Assembly (NCBI RefSeq): GCF_014204865.1
Contig: NZ_JACHMG010000001.1
Span: forward strand, 620,001 to 684,000
Origin: Amycolatopsis jiangsuensis
GTDB lineage: Bacteria; Actinomycetota; Actinomycetes; Mycobacteriales; Pseudonocardiaceae
DNA: 64,000 bases
Reading direction: 5' to 3'
Shown: positions 8,460-16,651 of the stretch, piece by piece
Layout: each line of letters starts with the position of its first letter
How positions within the stretch are numbered: position 1 is the first letter of the stretch
The notes under the pieces: generated by a model
What the model was told of the DNA's origin: nothing
Database searches by the model: none
What the model saw: the letters and a program-made list of their open reading frames with translations, nothing else
Program-made: the position numbers and the translations under genes

Positions 8460-9614
8460 TCAGGACTTGATCGCGCCCCGCCAGCGCACGGTCGGATGCA
8501 GCCGATCGTCGTTGACCCGGTGCTTGTTCGCGCCCACCAGATCGAACATCGACTCGATCAGGGTGTCGGAGAGCAGGTGCGGCTGCAGGCCCAGCTCGAC
8601 CAGCCCGGTGTGCTTGACGTGGTAGTAGTGCTCGGCCTGCTCCACCCGCGGGTTGTCCAGGTGCTCGATCTGCACCGGGCCGGGGAAGCACTTCGCCACG
8701 ATGTCCGCGATCTGCGCCACCGAATGGCTCTCGGTCATCTGGTTGAACACGCGGAACTCACCGCGCTCGGCCGGGTTCTCCACGGCCAGCCGGATGCACT
8801 CCACGGTGTCCCGGATGTCGATCACGCCGCGGGTCTGCCCGCCCTCGCCGTACACAGTGAGCGGCTGCCCCAGCACGGCCTGGATGACGAACCGGTTCAG
8901 CACCGTGCCGAACACCGCGTCGTAGTCGAACCGCGTGGCCAGCCGGGGGTCGAGCGCGGTCTGCGGGGTCTGCTGGCCGTACACCACGCCCTGGTTCAGG
9001 TCCGTGGCACGCAGATCCCAGATCCGGCAGGCGAACTCGATGTTGTGCGAATCGTGCACCTTCGACAGGTGGTAGAACGAGCCCGGCTTCTTCGGGTACA
9101 GCATCCGGTCGCGGCGGCCGTTGTGCTCGACCTCGAGCCAGCCTTCCTCGATGTCGATGTTCGGGGTGCCGTACTCGCCCATGGTGCCGAGCTTGACCAG
9201 GTGGATGTCCGGGTCGATCTCGGCGATCGCGTAGAGCAGGTTGAGGTTGCCCACCACGTTGTTGTGCTGGGTGTAGACCGCGTGCTCGCGGTCGATCATC
9301 GAGTACGGCGCGGACCGCTGCTCGGCGAAGTGCACGATCGACTCGGGCCGGAAGTCCCGCACCGTGTCGAAGACGAACCCGGCGTCCAGCAGATCGCCTT
9401 CGTAGGACGCGATTGTCCGGCCGGACACCTCCTGCCACGCTTCGATCCGGGTGGACAGGTCTTCGATCGGGACGAGACTCTCGGCACCGAGCTCCACGTC
9501 GTAACCGCGCCGTGCGAAATTGTCCAGAACGGCCACTTCGTGACCTTTGTCCGACAGGTGCAGCGCTGTGGGCCAACCGAGGTATCCGTCACCGCCGAGA
9601 ACCAGCACTCGCAT
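8460..9614 (-). CDS. sqd1: UDP-sulfoquinovose synthase (SQD1/SqdB-like)
   Basis: This 384-residue cytosolic short-chain dehydrogenase-type enzyme converts UDP-glucose and sulfite to UDP-sulfoquinovose. The NAD-binding GGDGYLGWPTALHLS motif is at the N-terminus. The family signatures LGTMGEYGTPNIDIEEGW and YHLSKVHDSHNIEF are present with Thr144, Tyr181 and Lys185, one position off Thr145/Tyr182/Lys186 of the plant enzyme. The TDLNQGVVYG and GQTRGVIDIRDTVEC segments are also characteristic. The start ATG follows an AAAGG site 7 bases upstream. Ordinary epimerases lack the GTMGEYGTPNID signature, so specificity is well supported. No SQDG synthase (SqdX/SQD2) is seen nearby; the neighbours are glycosyltransferase genes, which hints at a sulfoquinovose-containing glycan or glycolipid. 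Confidence 0.93.
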   Translation of the reverse strand: MRVLVLGGDGYLGWPTALHLSDKGHEVAVLDNFARRGYDVELGAESLVPIEDLSTRIEAWQEVSGRTIASYEGDLLDAGFVFDTVRDFRPESIVHFAEQRSAPYSMIDREHAVYTQHNNVVGNLNLLYAIAEIDPDIHLVKLGTMGEYGTPNIDIEEGWLEVEHNGRRDRMLYPKKPGSFYHLSKVHDSHNIEFACRIWDLRATDLNQGVVYGQQTPQTALDPRLATRFDYDAVFGTVLNRFVIQAVLGQPLTVYGEGGQTRGVIDIRDTVECIRLAVENPAERGEFRVFNQMTESHSVAQIADIVAKCFPGPVQIEHLDNPRVEQAEHYYHVKHTGLVELGLQPHLLSDTLIESMFDLVGANKHRVNDDRLHPTVRWRGAIKS

Positions 9615-9794
9615 GGAGGAGCCTTTCGTTTTGTTTACGCGACAAGCACGCTGATTCCTCTTTGTACATGACGCTCTGACCGGGTCCGAACCTTAACGGC
9701 CGGGTGCTGATGCGCACCTGGGGGGAACCTGTGAATCCGCTGTGTGCCGGGGGGCCGTTCGGCGGTCCGGACGGCCCGAGGGGAGACTGGGGAC

Positions 9795-10310
9795 ATGACG
9801 ACGGTAACCAACCCGGTGAAACCTCGCACGGCGGAGGAATCACCGGATTCGCCACCGCGGCGGCGCCGGGGCCTGGTGCGCTTCGCCCGCGCGGCGACGA
9901 GCTCGGTGGCCGCGACGCTGCTCAGCCAGGCCGTGCTGCTCACCGCGCTCGCCGTGGGCGGGGCACCGTGGCTGGCCAGCGGCGCAGCCTTCGCCGCCGG
10001 TGCGGTGCTGAACTTCTTCCTCACCCGCCGCTGGGTGTGGGGCCGCCGCGGACGGCCCGAGATGGGCCGAGAGCTGCTGCCCTACGTCGCCGTCATCTCC
10101 CTGGGCGGCTTCGCCTCGGTGGGCCTGACCACGCTCACCGGCCACCTGCTCGCGCCACTCGCGTTGCCGCACGTGTGGTGGGTCGTGGTCCTCGACGCCG
10201 CGTACGTGGTCAGTTACGCGCTGGTGTTCGTCCTGAAGTTCACGCTGCTCGACCGCTTCGTGTTCGCCCGCGACGCAGCACGTACCCCCGCCACCACGTC
10301 CCCGTCATGA
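9795..10310 (+). CDS. GtrA-family membrane protein
   Basis: ATG at 9795 gives 171 residues. An N-terminal Arg/Pro-rich cytosolic tail of about 35 residues is followed by four hydrophobic segments (ATLLSQAVLLTALAVGG, LASGAAFAAGAVLNFFL, LLPYVAVISLGGFAS, VVLDAAYVVSYALVFVLKF), the usual GtrA/DPMS layout, and the family NFFLTRRWVW motif. GtrA proteins are thought to move polyprenyl-phosphate-linked sugars across the membrane or to anchor polyprenyl-phosphate sugar synthases. It is transcribed away from sqd1 and converges on the glycosyltransferase fusion, overlapping it by 71 bases at the 3' ends (10240-10310). Confidence 0.85.
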   Translation: MTTVTNPVKPRTAEESPDSPPRRRRGLVRFARAATSSVAATLLSQAVLLTALAVGGAPWLASGAAFAAGAVLNFFLTRRWVWGRRGRPEMGRELLPYVAVISLGGFASVGLTTLTGHLLAPLALPHVWWVVVLDAAYVVSYALVFVLKFTLLDRFVFARDAARTPATTSPS

Positions 10311-12414
10311 CACGGGCGTAGTTCGCGCCGTAGACCAGGCTGCCGCCCTTCTTGCTCTTGCCCGCCTTGCGCAGCCGCATGCTCATCGGCCGCTCGAGCA
10401 CGCGGGCCCCGCGCGCCGTCACGCCCAGCAGCAGTTCGGATGACTGGTACTGCGGTTCGTTCAGCGGGACGGCGCAGGCGAGGTCCGCGCGCATGCCGCG
10501 GAAGCCGAACGAGGTGTCGCTGATCCGGCGCAGCGTCAGCAGCGACGCCAGCCACGCGAAGACCCGTACCCCCAGCCAGCGCATCCGGTTGTCCGCCTCT
10601 TCGTGGCCGAGCCGCCGTGAGCCGGTCACGAAGTCCGCGGTCCCGTCGAGCAGCGGGCCGACCAGTTCGGCCATTTCGCTGTTGTCGTACTGGCCGTCGC
10701 CATCGGTGGTCACGATGTACTTCGCGCCGTTCTCGGCCGCGAGGTGGTACCCGAGGCGCAGCGCGGCGCCCTGCCCGCGGTTCGCCGGCGCGACGCACAC
10801 GTACGCGCCGTGCTTCTCGGAGATAGCGGCCGTGTCGTCCGTACCGCCGTCGACGACCACCAGTACGTCCACCCGGAGCCCGCGGCACTCCTCGGGCATG
10901 TCCTCCAGCACCTGGCCGATACCGCCGGCTTCGTTGTAGGCGGCGATCACCACGGTCAGCTCGGACAGCTCCGCGCCGGGATGGCGTTCGTGGAAGTCGG
11001 CGACGGCACCGTCGTCGACCGCGTCGGGGTACGCGGCGAGCCGGCGCCGGCTCGCCGCGGTGAGCGTGGTGAAGCCGAGCGCGCCGGCCGCGGGCAGCAG
11101 GACGAGTGCGGGCAACTGGTACCTCCAGGAGAATTCGAACACCGCTGAGGCGAAGAGCAGGAACAGGCCGGCGCCCGCGGCGAAGAGGGCGCCACCGCGT
11201 GCCGGGTCACCGGGTTTCTTGCGGCGCAGCACGGTGGCCAGCCCGAGCAGGGCGAAGAACCCGAGCACCGCGCCGGGCACGAAGCCGCCACCCAACTGGT
11301 AGTGCCGCAGGATCGTCGCGATCGGCTCGTCGACGCTCGGGTCGACCCCGTCGTACTGACGGGTGTACGCGGCGACCAGCGGCGCGTCGGCCCACAGCGG
11401 ATAGGTCTGCTGGAACTGCCACCGGTCGACCTCGACGTCGTTGACCGCGCTCGCGCGCTCGAAGTGGAAGCTCTTCGAGAAGTCGCCGATGATCGCCTTC
11501 GCGACGTCCCACCACTGCACCTCGAGGACTTCGTAGGCGAACTCGGTGGCGAGTGCGTTCTTGTCCGCGCCGGGCGGCAGCGGCCCGGGCCAGGCCGGGT
11601 CGAAGTCGGCGTGCGTGTAGTCGTCCACCCGCCGGGTGCCGACCGGATTGGCCGGGCAGAAGACCTGCAGCGTGGGTTCCAGGTTCAGGTTCGCGCAGTC
11701 GGCCACCGCCGCGGTACGGCCGTAGAGCATGTTGCCCGAGGGGCCGGTCAGCCCCCATTTTCCGGTCTGCGCCTTGACTTCCGCCGCGTAGGGCACGACC
11801 ACGACGAGCATCGCGAGCACGCCGATGCCGGCGTTGCGCCAGCCGCGCGATGAACGCCACGCGCGGCCCGCCGCGAGCACGTACAGCAGGAACGGCACGG
11901 CGAGTGCGATGCCGATCAGCCGCACCAGCACCGCGAATCCGACCACCAGCCCGGCGAGCGCGATCCGCCGCCAGTTCGGTTTCCCCTTCGCCAGCAGCAG
12001 CCAGAGCAGTCCGAGCAGCAGTGCCTCGAACAGCACCTCGGACATGATGTTCTGCTCGATCTGCAGCTGGTAGGCGTCGAGCAGCAGCGGCGCGGCGGCC
12101 AGCGCGCCCACCCAGTGCCGCGCGCCCAGCCGCCGCGCCAGCGCGTAGATCCCCACCGCGATCGCCATTCCGGCCAGGTGCTGCACCGCGGCGACGAACG
12201 CGAGGCCGCCGACCGCGAGCAGCGGCCGCAGCAGCAGGTCGTAGCCGATCGGGTTCAGCTGGTCGGCACGCAGCCCCTGCAGATTGTCCAGGTACCGGAA
12301 CGAATCGATGTACAGCAGCGCGGGCCGGTAGGCGACCCAGGTCAGCACGCGCAGCGCGGTACCGAGGACCAGCAGGACGAGGAGGAAGGCGTGGCGGCGG
12401 AGGAACCGGGTCAC
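10240..12414 (-). CDS. Fusion of membrane GT-C-like glycosyltransferase and GT2 (DPM1-like) glycosyltransferase
   Basis: GTG at 12414 (overlapping the upstream epimerase stop as GTGA) gives 724 residues. Residues 1 to about 460 are a polytopic membrane region with a first hydrophobic helix right after MTRFLRRH, a YIDSFRYLDN motif in the first external loop and a large extracytosolic loop, resembling PMT/ArnT-like GT-C enzymes. Residues from about 478 onwards are a GT2 catalytic domain: TVVIAAYNEAGG, DVLVVVDGGTDDT, TTDGDGQYDNSEM (DxD metal site), TGSRR and SDTSFGFRGM, as in polyprenyl-phosphate sugar synthases. The fusion could load a sugar onto a lipid carrier and use it on the other face. 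Acceptor and sugar are unknown. Confidence 0.85.
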   Translation of the reverse strand: MTRFLRRHAFLLVLLVLGTALRVLTWVAYRPALLYIDSFRYLDNLQGLRADQLNPIGYDLLLRPLLAVGGLAFVAAVQHLAGMAIAVGIYALARRLGARHWVGALAAAPLLLDAYQLQIEQNIMSEVLFEALLLGLLWLLLAKGKPNWRRIALAGLVVGFAVLVRLIGIALAVPFLLYVLAAGRAWRSSRGWRNAGIGVLAMLVVVVPYAAEVKAQTGKWGLTGPSGNMLYGRTAAVADCANLNLEPTLQVFCPANPVGTRRVDDYTHADFDPAWPGPLPPGADKNALATEFAYEVLEVQWWDVAKAIIGDFSKSFHFERASAVNDVEVDRWQFQQTYPLWADAPLVAAYTRQYDGVDPSVDEPIATILRHYQLGGGFVPGAVLGFFALLGLATVLRRKKPGDPARGGALFAAGAGLFLLFASAVFEFSWRYQLPALVLLPAAGALGFTTLTAASRRRLAAYPDAVDDGAVADFHERHPGAELSELTVVIAAYNEAGGIGQVLEDMPEECRGLRVDVLVVVDGGTDDTAAISEKHGAYVCVAPANRGQGAALRLGYHLAAENGAKYIVTTDGDGQYDNSEMAELVGPLLDGTADFVTGSRRLGHEEADNRMRWLGVRVFAWLASLLTLRRISDTSFGFRGMRADLACAVPLNEPQYQSSELLLGVTARGARVLERPMSMRLRKAGKSKKGGSLVYGANYARVMTGTWWRGYVLRRGRTRSGRAA

Positions 12415-13352
12415 CGGAGGGCGGTCTCCAGTTCCGAGAAGTACTTCCAGGCGGTGGCCAGCCCGTCGGCGAGCGAGATCTCCGGACGGTAGCCGATGGT
12501 CTCCGCGCTCGCCGACACGTCGACGATCACAGCGGGCATCTCGCCTGCCGGCGCGGGCACGTGCTCCACCGGCAGCTCCGCGCCGGTCACCTCGCGCACG
12601 GTCTGGACCATTTCCAGTACCGATACGGAATGTCCGGCGCCGACGATCGCACGGCCGCTGTGCCCGCTCTCGTAAGCCAGCACGATCGCGCGCACGACGT
12701 CGTCCACGTGCACGAGGTCGCGGCGCTGCTCGCCGGTGCCGTACACCCGCACGCCTTCACCGTTGAGCGCCGCGCGCATCATGCGCGGAACGAAGCTGTC
12801 CTTGTGGGACATCCCCGGTCCGTAGACGTTGGTGAAGCGCAGCGCGCAGGTCGTGAGCCCGTACGCGCCGGAGTAACCCGACATCAGCATCTCGCACGCC
12901 GCCTTCGTCGCGCCGTAGGGCGTGAGCGGGCGAGTGGGAAGGTCGACGGTGATGGCCGAGGTGCCCACGTCGCCGATCACCGCGTTGGTCGACGCGAGCA
13001 CGAACCGGGGTACTTCGTGTTCGCGGCAGAGCTCCAGCAGTTCGTGGGTCACCGCGACGTTCTCGGCGTACGTTTCGCGCGGCAGCTCGACCGACTTGAG
13101 CACGGACGTGAGAGCGGCGAGGTGGACGATGCCGCCGGTTCCGGCGGTCACCGCGGCATCGCGGGTCGCCGCGTCCCGCAGGTCGCCCGTGACGACGCGG
13201 ATTCCCTCGTCGCTGGTCTCGAACGGCACCCGGTCCACCACAGTGACCGGATATCCGCGTTCCCGGAACGCGCGGACGGCGGCTCGGCCGATGAAGCCGC
13301 TGCCACCGGTGACGACGACAGGTGTCCTTTCCGGACCGTGGGGGAGTGCCAT
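12411..13352 (-). CDS. NAD-dependent nucleotide-sugar epimerase/dehydratase
   Basis: ATG at 13352 gives 313 residues (MALPHGPERTPVVVTGG). The Rossmann motif VVVTGGSGFIG, the FVLASTNAVIGD serine region, YGATK (Tyr-x3-Lys catalytic pair) and ALRFTNVYGPG place it in the extended SDR family near UDP-glucose 4-epimerases. It is the first gene of a two-gene unit with the glycosyltransferase fusion (4-base overlap), so it probably supplies the sugar nucleotide used by that enzyme. The exact reaction cannot be read from the sequence. The start is preceded by a GGTAGG site about 9 bases away. Confidence 0.87.
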   Translation of the reverse strand: MALPHGPERTPVVVTGGSGFIGRAAVRAFRERGYPVTVVDRVPFETSDEGIRVVTGDLRDAATRDAAVTAGTGGIVHLAALTSVLKSVELPRETYAENVAVTHELLELCREHEVPRFVLASTNAVIGDVGTSAITVDLPTRPLTPYGATKAACEMLMSGYSGAYGLTTCALRFTNVYGPGMSHKDSFVPRMMRAALNGEGVRVYGTGEQRRDLVHVDDVVRAIVLAYESGHSGRAIVGAGHSVSVLEMVQTVREVTGAELPVEHVPAPAGEMPAVIVDVSASAETIGYRPEISLADGLATAWKYFSELETALR

Positions 13353-13484
13353 GGCGGACAACCTACCTCCGCGCCCTGTGCGGTCCTTGTGCGGTCGCGT
13401 CCGGCGTCGTGGCAGGGGCGCTGGCGTGGGTGGCGGCAGGGGTTCCGCGTGTGGGCACCCCCAGCGACCACACGCGGACCCCGT

Positions 13485-13500
13485 GTTTAGTTTTCTAAAC
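13485..13500. promoter_or_regulatory. Inverted repeat in the epimerase/XRE divergent promoter region
   Basis: GTTTAG-TTTT-CTAAAC is a perfect 6-bp inverted repeat in an AT-rich patch that stands out in this genome. It lies 102 bases before the XRE start and 133 bases before the divergent epimerase start, a sensible place for an operator. Which regulator binds is not known; the adjacent XRE protein is the obvious candidate. Confidence 0.5.
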
Positions 13501-13601
13501 AGTGCTCACGAGGAGTGTATCCGGAACGGTACAAGTGGTGTCAAGTTTACGTGACGGTTATGCTGGGAGCTGTCGCGGAACGAGGACGGGTTGGGGGCGG
13601 T

Positions 13602-14045
13602 ATGGCCGAGCAGGACGAGGAACGCAGTTTCGCGTACCGGCTCGCGAACCTGATCGCGACGGTGCACCCGCCCGACCGCAAGCCCTACTCCTACCGGGAG
13701 ATCGCCCAGGGCGTCGCGGACCTGACCGGGGTCAGCATGTCGGCGACGCACGTGCAGCAGCTGGCCGTCGGCGCGCGCCGTGATCCGAAGCGTTCGCACA
13801 TCCAGGCGCTGGCCCGGTTCTTCGGGGTGCCGGTCACCTACTTCTTCGACGACGAGGTGGCCGACCAGGTCGACGGCCAGGTCGCCGAGGTCGTCGCCTG
13901 GCGCGACACCCAGGCCCGGGACCTGGCCCAGCGCGCGATGCGGCTGTCCGGCCGGGACCGCGAGACGGTGACCGCGCTGATGGACCAGCTGGGCAGCTAC
14001 GCCTCCGGGCGCGAGCGGACCCGGCGCGGACGCAAACCGGAGTGA
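13602..14045 (+). CDS. XRE-family HTH transcriptional regulator
   Basis: ATG at 13602 gives 147 residues beginning MAEQDEERSFAYRLANLI; an earlier in-frame ATG exists but lies in the promoter-like region. The helix-turn-helix spans about residues 8-75 (YREIAQGVADLTGVSMSATHVQQLAVGARRDPKRSHIQALARFFGVP in pieces), and FFGVPVTYFFDDE is a common ending of this domain. The C-terminal half is helical (AQRAMRLSGRDRETVTALMDQL) with a basic tail. The stop overlaps the start of the ImmA-like gene by 4 bases (GTGA), indicating a regulator-protease pair. Confidence 0.9.
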   Translation: MAEQDEERSFAYRLANLIATVHPPDRKPYSYREIAQGVADLTGVSMSATHVQQLAVGARRDPKRSHIQALARFFGVPVTYFFDDEVADQVDGQVAEVVAWRDTQARDLAQRAMRLSGRDRETVTALMDQLGSYASGRERTRRGRKPE

Positions 14046-14650
14046 GCCGGGCCGCTATGCTGGCGGTCGCCGGCGTGCCCGGGACCCCGTGGTGCGGCCG
14101 GCTGGTCCTGCCGCCGTCCGTTTCGGGAGGGGTCATCGACCCGGTGCTGCGCACGCGTGCCCGCCGGCGGGTGCGGGCCCTGCTGCGTGCCGTGCCGCCG
14201 CCGCGGCCGTGGTCGATGAACGCCTGGATCGACCGGCTGGAACGCCACCGCGGCCGCGACATCGACCTGCTGGCAGTGCGATACGCGCCGGGGCAGCCTT
14301 CCGGTGCCTGGCAGCGGCACGACAGCTACGACCTCGTCGCCTACGCCGACGGCACCTCCAGCCTGCACCAGGACCACATCATCGCCCACGAGATCGCCCA
14401 CGTGCTCTGCGAACACCGCGGCGACTGCGTGCTGTCCGAGGCCGACGCGGCACGGGTCGCCCCGGACCTGTCCGCGCACCTGCTGTCGCATCTGCTCACC
14501 CGGGTCACCACCGACGCCGACGAGTACGAGGCGGAACTGATGGCCGTCCTGCTGCTGAGCGCCGCGACCTCGGACGACGCGCCGGTGCGCCCGGAAGCCT
14601 CGGGCCCGGCGGCCGAGCGTGCGCGGCGGTTCGCGTCGGTGCTCGGATAG
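14042..14650 (+). CDS. ImmA/IrrE-like zinc metallopeptidase domain protein
   Basis: GTG at 14042 overlaps the XRE stop and gives 202 residues. The central motif HEIAHVLCEH carries the HExxH zinc site, followed by a downstream acidic residue in DADEYEAELMAVLLL, which matches the ExExxA third-ligand region of ImmA/IrrE proteins. No signal peptide or membrane segment is visible, so it is cytosolic. ImmA-type proteases cut or release XRE-type repressors; the overlapping XRE gene is the natural substrate. The downstream gene begins 4 bases after the stop, so the three genes form one unit. Function within the unit is inferred. Confidence 0.8.
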   Translation: MSRAAMLAVAGVPGTPWCGRLVLPPSVSGGVIDPVLRTRARRRVRALLRAVPPPRPWSMNAWIDRLERHRGRDIDLLAVRYAPGQPSGAWQRHDSYDLVAYADGTSSLHQDHIIAHEIAHVLCEHRGDCVLSEADAARVAPDLSAHLLSHLLTRVTTDADEYEAELMAVLLLSAATSDDAPVRPEASGPAAERARRFASVLG

Positions 14651-14653
14651 CGG

Positions 14654-15730
14654 ATGATCGACGCGCTCTTCTTCGGGGTCGGGCTGTTCGCGGTCGCCAT
14701 CGGGATCTGGCGTGCGGTGCGTGCGCGCCGGACCGGCGCAGGGGGCGGCTTGGCGATCTCCCTGATCGCACTGGGGATCGCCTTCTGCTTGCTGGCGAAC
14801 AGCGCGCAGGCGGTGGAGAGCCGGATCTACCCGAGCCTGGGCCGGTTGCTGTCGAATCTCGCGACGATGGTGGCCGCGTACGGGGTTTCCGTCACCGTCG
14901 CGGAGATCGGCGGCGTGCGGCATCGGCGGAAGCGGATCAGGCCGGCGGTGCTGCTGGTCGCGCTGGTGGTGCTGGCGGTGTCGTTCTTCGCGACCCGCGG
15001 GCTGCCCACCGGGGTGGGGCTGTTCAGCGAGCTGTACCGCTCGAATCCGACACTCATCGCCTACATCGTCGTCTACACCTCGTATCTCGGGTACGCGGTC
15101 GCGGAGATCGCGGTGGTGTCGGCCGGTGCGGTCCGTGCGGGCACCGGTGCGTTCCGGGCCGGACTCGGTGTGGTGTTCGTTGCCTGCCTGGTCGCTTTCG
15201 CCTACCTGGTGGGGAAAATCGTCGACCTGATCCGTGACGTCGGGGCTGAGCACCCGGTCGCGGAGGTGTGCGAGGGTGCGTTTTCGACTCCGCACTGTGC
15301 GCTCGCAGTGGGTTTCCCGGCGGTTTCGGTGCTGCTGCTCGTGGTCGGGCTGACCGTGCCCGCGTTTCCGGCCGCGGGACGGGCGCTGCGTGACGCGCGG
15401 GCTCGCGCGGAATTACGCCCGCTGCGTACGCATCTGGTCGAGCGTTATCCCGATGTCGTGCGCCTCGACCACGAGGACGGCACCGGCCGGGAACGACTGC
15501 TGACCATGATGAGCGAGATCAGCGACGGCCTCCTGCTTGCCGGAGTGGATCCCCGGTTGTCGCCGCCGGCGGCAGTGCGCGCGCTGCGCACCGGGGAAGG
15601 ACCCGCGTCCGGCGACGCGGTGGAAAGCGCTGCCGGCACGGCGTTCGAAGCGGATGTGACGCGGCTGCGGGCTATTGCCCGGGAGTTCCGAGCGGAGCCG
15701 ACAGCCGGAGCTGCCAGCCCTGCTCGGTGA
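14654..15730 (+). CDS. Seven-TM membrane protein with cytosolic tail (MAB_1171c-like)
   Basis: The 358-residue protein begins MIDALFFGVGLFAVAIGIW and shows seven hydrophobic segments in its first ~250 residues, then a ~110-residue charged cytosolic tail (TTA-containing AELRPLRTHLVERYPDVV onward). It resembles the actinobacterial family named after MAB_1171c, which often follows an XRE regulator and a small metalloprotease. It starts 4 bases after the ImmA-like gene. The layout fits a membrane receptor signalling to the protease or regulator, though the family is often labelled putative transporter. Codon 254 (15413-15415) is TTA, a rare codon in high-GC actinobacteria. Its last 59 bases overlap the convergent 2'-5' RNA ligase-like gene. 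Confidence 0.75.
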   Translation: MIDALFFGVGLFAVAIGIWRAVRARRTGAGGGLAISLIALGIAFCLLANSAQAVESRIYPSLGRLLSNLATMVAAYGVSVTVAEIGGVRHRRKRIRPAVLLVALVVLAVSFFATRGLPTGVGLFSELYRSNPTLIAYIVVYTSYLGYAVAEIAVVSAGAVRAGTGAFRAGLGVVFVACLVAFAYLVGKIVDLIRDVGAEHPVAEVCEGAFSTPHCALAVGFPAVSVLLLVVGLTVPAFPAAGRALRDARARAELRPLRTHLVERYPDVVRLDHEDGTGRERLLTMMSEISDGLLLAGVDPRLSPPAAVRALRTGEGPASGDAVESAAGTAFEADVTRLRAIAREFRAEPTAGAASPAR

Positions 15731-16193
15731 GCACCACGAGGTGCAGCGTGTCGGCGCGTTCGGTCACCGGGAGTGCGGCGGCCGCGCGTTCGGCCACCGT
15801 GGCGCGCTGTGCGTCGGTGCCCCCCATCGCGATGGTCAGGTGCACCGGCGGATGCGCTCCGAACCGTCCGCCGTAGGGCGGGACCTCCGGCCAGCGCGCG
15901 CACACCGCGTCGGCCAGCGGCTGCAGCGCCGGCGCGGCGGCGGCGACGAACCCGGGCGCGGTCACCAGATCGGCCAGCCGGACCTCGACCGGCTCGTGCG
16001 CACGGGCGAGCGCGAGCACGGCCTCGTCGGTCCGCTCGGTGAGCTGTGCGGCGGGCAGGAACGGGTACAGCGCCGTGACGTGCGGCGGGAGCCCCGGCCG
16101 GACGAGGCCGGGATCGACCTCCGCGGCGAGGGCGAGCAGTCCGGCGGCGGCGGGCAGTTCGACGACGAGCGCACTGGTTCCGGGAGTGGGCAC
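15672..16193 (-). CDS. 2'-5' RNA ligase / 2H phosphoesterase family protein
   Basis: I start at GTG 16193 (173 residues, MPTPGTSALVVELP) because CAGGA lies 7 bases upstream and the fold begins there; an open frame continues upstream without family similarity. Two HxT motifs define the 2H superfamily: HVTALYPF near residue 40 and HLTIAMGG near residue 125. Such enzymes cut or join 2'-5' or cyclic phosphodiester bonds in RNA or nucleotides. It is convergent with the 7-TM gene, overlapping it by 59 bases, so the two mRNAs are antisense at their ends. Its substrate is unknown. Confidence 0.85.
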   Translation of the reverse strand: MPTPGTSALVVELPAAAGLLALAAEVDPGLVRPGLPPHVTALYPFLPAAQLTERTDEAVLALARAHEPVEVRLADLVTAPGFVAAAAPALQPLADAVCARWPEVPPYGGRFGAHPPVHLTIAMGGTDAQRATVAERAAAALPVTERADTLHLVVLTEQGWQLRLSAPLGTPGQ

Positions 16194-16387
16194 CCCACGA
16201 TCCTGCCCGAACGCGCGGCCCGGTGGGACGGCGGCCTCGCCGCGGACGGGACTCGCTTCCGGCGAGTTCGGCAAGGCGGCCCTTTCCCTTTCCGGGTGAC
16301 TATTCAGCTCGGCGAATAGCGGGTGGGGAACCCTAAGTCTTTCCCAAGTCCGGCGCCGCCGATTCGGTACGGTTCTACACTCGGCGA

Positions 16388-16549
16388 ATGAAGATCGTCC
16401 TGTGGACCGCATTATGCGGATTGTGTGCCCTCGCCGGCCACGTGCTCCTGGGCGTCGTGGCGGCTTTTCTGCTCCTGGCTTGTGTTCCGGCTGCTCCCGC
16501 GGCCGGTGCGCCGGAGCCGGAAAGAGAATTGACCGGCAGCCGCGGCTGA
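16388..16549 (+). CDS. Putative 53-residue single-pass membrane peptide
   Basis: A short ORF from ATG 16388 encodes MKIVLWTALCGLCALAGHVL, a hydrophobic stretch through about residue 32, and a charged Pro/Glu/Arg tail. A TACACT box (16376-16381) lies 7 bases before the ATG, so the transcript could be leaderless. It uses one TTA codon (codon 9). No family is recognised. It is supported only by layout, hydrophobicity and promoter spacing, and lies in the gap before the CehA-like gene. Confidence 0.4.
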   Translation: MKIVLWTALCGLCALAGHVLLGVVAAFLLLACVPAAPAAGAPEPERELTGSRG

Positions 16550-16651
16550 TCTTTTTCCCGAAAATGCCCGCCGGCCGGTCGCCGAGTGTTCACGTGCGCG
16601 TCGTTGCGGGTGCCCGGACTCCCGCATAGCGTCGGCGAGGGAGGTGCGGGA

